Shown here in pieces: positions 26,047 to 27,904 of a stretch of 27,904 nucleotides of DNA. The position numbers were made by a program, and so were the translations under genes. Numbering within the stretch: position 1 is the stretch's first letter; every line of letters begins with the position of its first letter. The stretch is taken from NCBI RefSeq assembly GCF_000003815.2, contig NC_049987.1, positions 3,430,820-3,458,723 of the forward strand, written 5' to 3'. The notes below the pieces were generated by a model, which was not told where the DNA came from, ran no database searches, and was given only the letters and a program-made list of their open reading frames with translations. The stretch is from Branchiostoma floridae. Its lineage: Eukaryota > Chordata > Leptocardii > Amphioxiformes > Branchiostomatidae.

Positions 26047-27904
26047 GGGCCTCTGATGGTTGGTGCTCGGTGTTTGCTGCACTGTTAGTGTGCAATCACT
26101 GAGTAGCGTTGATCAGAGCGTCTTTCCGCACATGGCGGGTGTTTTCACAGAAATGAAACGGCGCGCATGTGCGGGCTTCTGATTGTGCTCGGTGTTTGCT
26201 GCACTGTTAGTGTGCGATCACTGAGTAGCGTTGATCAGAGAGTCTTTCCGTACATGGTGGGTGCTTTCACAGGAATGAAACGACGTGCATGTGCGGGCTT
26301 CTGATCGTAGGTGCCCGGTGTTTGTTGCACTGTTAGTGTGCGATCACTGAGTAGCGTTGATCGGAGAGTCTTTCCGCACATGGCGGGTGTTTTCACAGAA
26401 ATGATACGGCGCGCATGCGCGGGGTAGGATCGTGCTGGGTGTCTGTTGCACGGTTAGTGTGCGATCACTGAGTAGCGTTGATCAGAGAGTCTTTCCGCTC
26501 ATGGCGGGGGTTTTCACAGAAATGAATCGGCGCGCATGTGCGGGCTTCTGATCGTTGGTACTTGGTGTTTGTTGCAATGTTAGTGTGCGATCACTGAGTA
26601 GCGTTGATCGGAGAGTCTTTCCGCACATGGCGGGTGTTTTCACAGAAATGAAACGGCGCGCATGTGCGGGCTTCTGATCGTTGGTACTTGGTGTTTGTTG
26701 CAATGTTAGTGTGCGATCACTGAGTAGCGTTGATCGGAGAGTCTTTCCGCACATGGCGGGGGTTTTCACAGAAATGAAACGGTGCGCATGTGCGGGCTTC
26801 TGATTGTGCTCGGTGTTTGTTGCACTGTTAGTGTGCGATCACTGAGTAGCGTTGATCAGAGAGTCTTTCCGCACATGGCGGGGGTTTTCACAGAAATGAA
26901 ACGGTGCGCATGTGCGGGCTTCTGATTGTGCTCGGTGTTTGTTGCACTGTTAGTGTGCGATCACTGAGTAGCGTTGATCAGAGAGTTTTTCCGCACATGG
27001 CGGGTGTTTTCATAGCCATAGGAATGGAACGGTGCGCATGTGCGGGCTTCTGATTGTACTCGGTGTTGGCTGCACAGTTAGTGTGCGATCATTGAGTAGC
27101 GTTGATCGGAGAGTCTTTCCGCACATGGCGGGTGTTTTCACAGGAATGAAACGGCGCGTATGTGCGGGCTTCTGATTGTGCTCGGTGTTTGTTGCACTAT
27201 TAGTGTGCGATCACTGAGTAGCGTTGATCGGAGAGTCTTTCCGCATATGGCGGCTGTTTTCACAGGAATGAAGCGACGCGCAGGTGCGAGCCTCTAATTG
27301 TTGGTTCTCGGTGTTTGCTGCACTGTTAGGGTGCGATCACTGAGTAGCGTTGATCAGAGAGTCTTTCCGCACATTGTGGGTGTTTTCACAGGAATGAAAT
27401 GGCGTGTATGTGCGGGCTTCCCATTGTGCTTGATGTTTGTTGCACTGTTAGTGTGCGATCAATGAGTAAAGTTGGTCAGAGTCTTTCAGCGCATGCCGGG
27501 TGTTTTCATAGGGGTGAAATGGCGCGCATGGGCGGGCCTCTGGTCATTTGTGCTCGGTGTTTGTTGCACTGTTAGGGTGCGATTACTGAGTAGCGTTGAT
27601 CAGAGAGTTTTCCCGCGAATGGCAGGTGTGTTCATAGGGAAAAAAGGGCATGCAGGTGGCAGGTGAGGGCCTCTGATCGTTTGTGCTTGGTGTTTCTTGC
27701 ACTGTTAGTGTGCGATCACTGAGTAGCGGTGCCGTTGGTCAGAGAGTATTTCCGCACTTGGCGGGTGTTTTGACAAGAAGAAAAGGGAACGCATATTTGG
27801 GCCGCTGATCGGCTGTGCTCGGTGTTTGCTGCATGGTTAGTGTGAGTTCACTGAGCGGCGTTGTTCAAAAGTAGGAAAATTTCAAGCACGCGAGTGGCCA
27901 TAAA
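26047..27904 (+). repeat. Tandem satellite, at least 15 units of about 121-133 bp
   Basis: The landmark TGTGCGATCA (or a one-base variant) recurs at 26089, 26211, 26337, 26458, 26584, 26710, 26832, 26954, 27082, 27204, 27330, 27452, 27576, 27709 and 27841. Periods are mainly 122 or 126, the difference being a 4-base longer variant at GATCGTTGGT versus GATTGT. Each unit contains GAGTAGCGTTGATC, a CCGCACATG...CATGTGCGG inverted repeat and TTGCACTGTTAG. Units near 26584 and 26710 are almost identical. The last two periods (133, 132) and their sequences are the most diverged, as expected at an array edge. The left end lies in or before the assembly gap. Confidence 0.95.
26621..26669. repeat. Representative intra-unit inverted repeat of the satellite
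   Basis: CCGCACATG (26621-26629) and CATGTGCGG (26661-26669) are perfect 9-bp arms around a 31-base loop. The loop itself contains TTTCA and TGAAA arms around CAGAAA. The same layout is found in nearly all units, so each repeat can form a stem with an internal second stem. Confidence 0.8.

Noticed and set aside
25488-26102. Long frames on both strands across the assembly gap
   Set aside because: They consist almost entirely of unknown bases and carry no information.
26482-26769. Open frame of 95 codons on the minus strand with a repeated 42-residue pattern (KTPAMCGKTLRSTLLSDR...)
   Set aside because: It arises because neighbouring satellite units are 126 bp, a multiple of three. It breaks wherever units of 122 bp occur and has no start context or independent conservation.
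26047-27904. CRISPR-like appearance of regularly spaced repeats
   Set aside because: The whole period is repeated, with no unique spacers, in a clearly eukaryotic setting. It is a satellite.

Overview
The window looks like chordate, most probably amphioxus (Branchiostoma-type), genomic DNA. The grounds are a split PAN/apple plus CUB secreted-protein gene with phase-1 introns, a dense mix of CR1/L2-like LINE debris, MITEs, a degenerate tRNA-derived SINE and a ~125-bp satellite. The species assignment is an inference from style and memory; no search was possible. No rRNA, tRNA gene, CRISPR array or bacterial operon is visible.

Layout. 1-5.8 kb is non-coding with a 229-bp inverted-repeat MITE (3054-3282), a SINE-like remnant (about 3593-3725), a LINE-like 3' tail (4060-4232) and a nested palindrome (4592-4677). 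A host gene starts at 5885 with a signal-peptide exon, skips a 7.4-kb intron filled with decayed transposons, and continues with a PAN/apple exon (13348-13590) and the first half of a CUB domain (13883-14081). The rest of that gene is not seen. Its intron holds three LINE fragments, a LINE 3' end, a partial MITE and an 882-bp TA-flanked palindromic element (10596-11477).

From 14.1 kb onward the sequence is almost entirely transposable elements. A LINE 3' end with a TGAG microsatellite tail lies at 14142-14262 (minus). A frameshifted and truncated CR1-like LINE follows (14652-16800, plus). Next come about 390-bp direct repeats of an unclassified element with hammerhead-like motifs (16.8-18.16 kb, resuming 24.86-25.24 kb). 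Inserted inside those repeats is an apparently intact LINE of about 6.7 kb on the minus strand (18164-24857). The right end is a tandem satellite of at least 15 units (26047 to about 27870) interrupted on its left by a 506-base assembly gap.

The most interesting object is the intact LINE. ORF1 (848 aa) joins a J-domain-like fold lacking HPD, a second conserved-looking domain, a four-cysteine zinc ribbon, a coiled coil, a complete SGNH/GDSL esterase domain and a Pro/Trp-rich tail. ORF2 (1162 aa) carries an APE-type endonuclease, a YADD reverse transcriptase and a C-terminal Cys/His motif. Its 5' end starts with a YY1-type CAAGATGGCGGC motif followed by a perfect GGTCAnnnTGACC palindrome. Its 3' end carries a hairpin of exactly 31 nt followed by AATAAA. 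A hairpin of the same length and plan, with a different outer stem, recurs in two other LINE 3' ends in the window, which suggests a conserved recognition element for this group.
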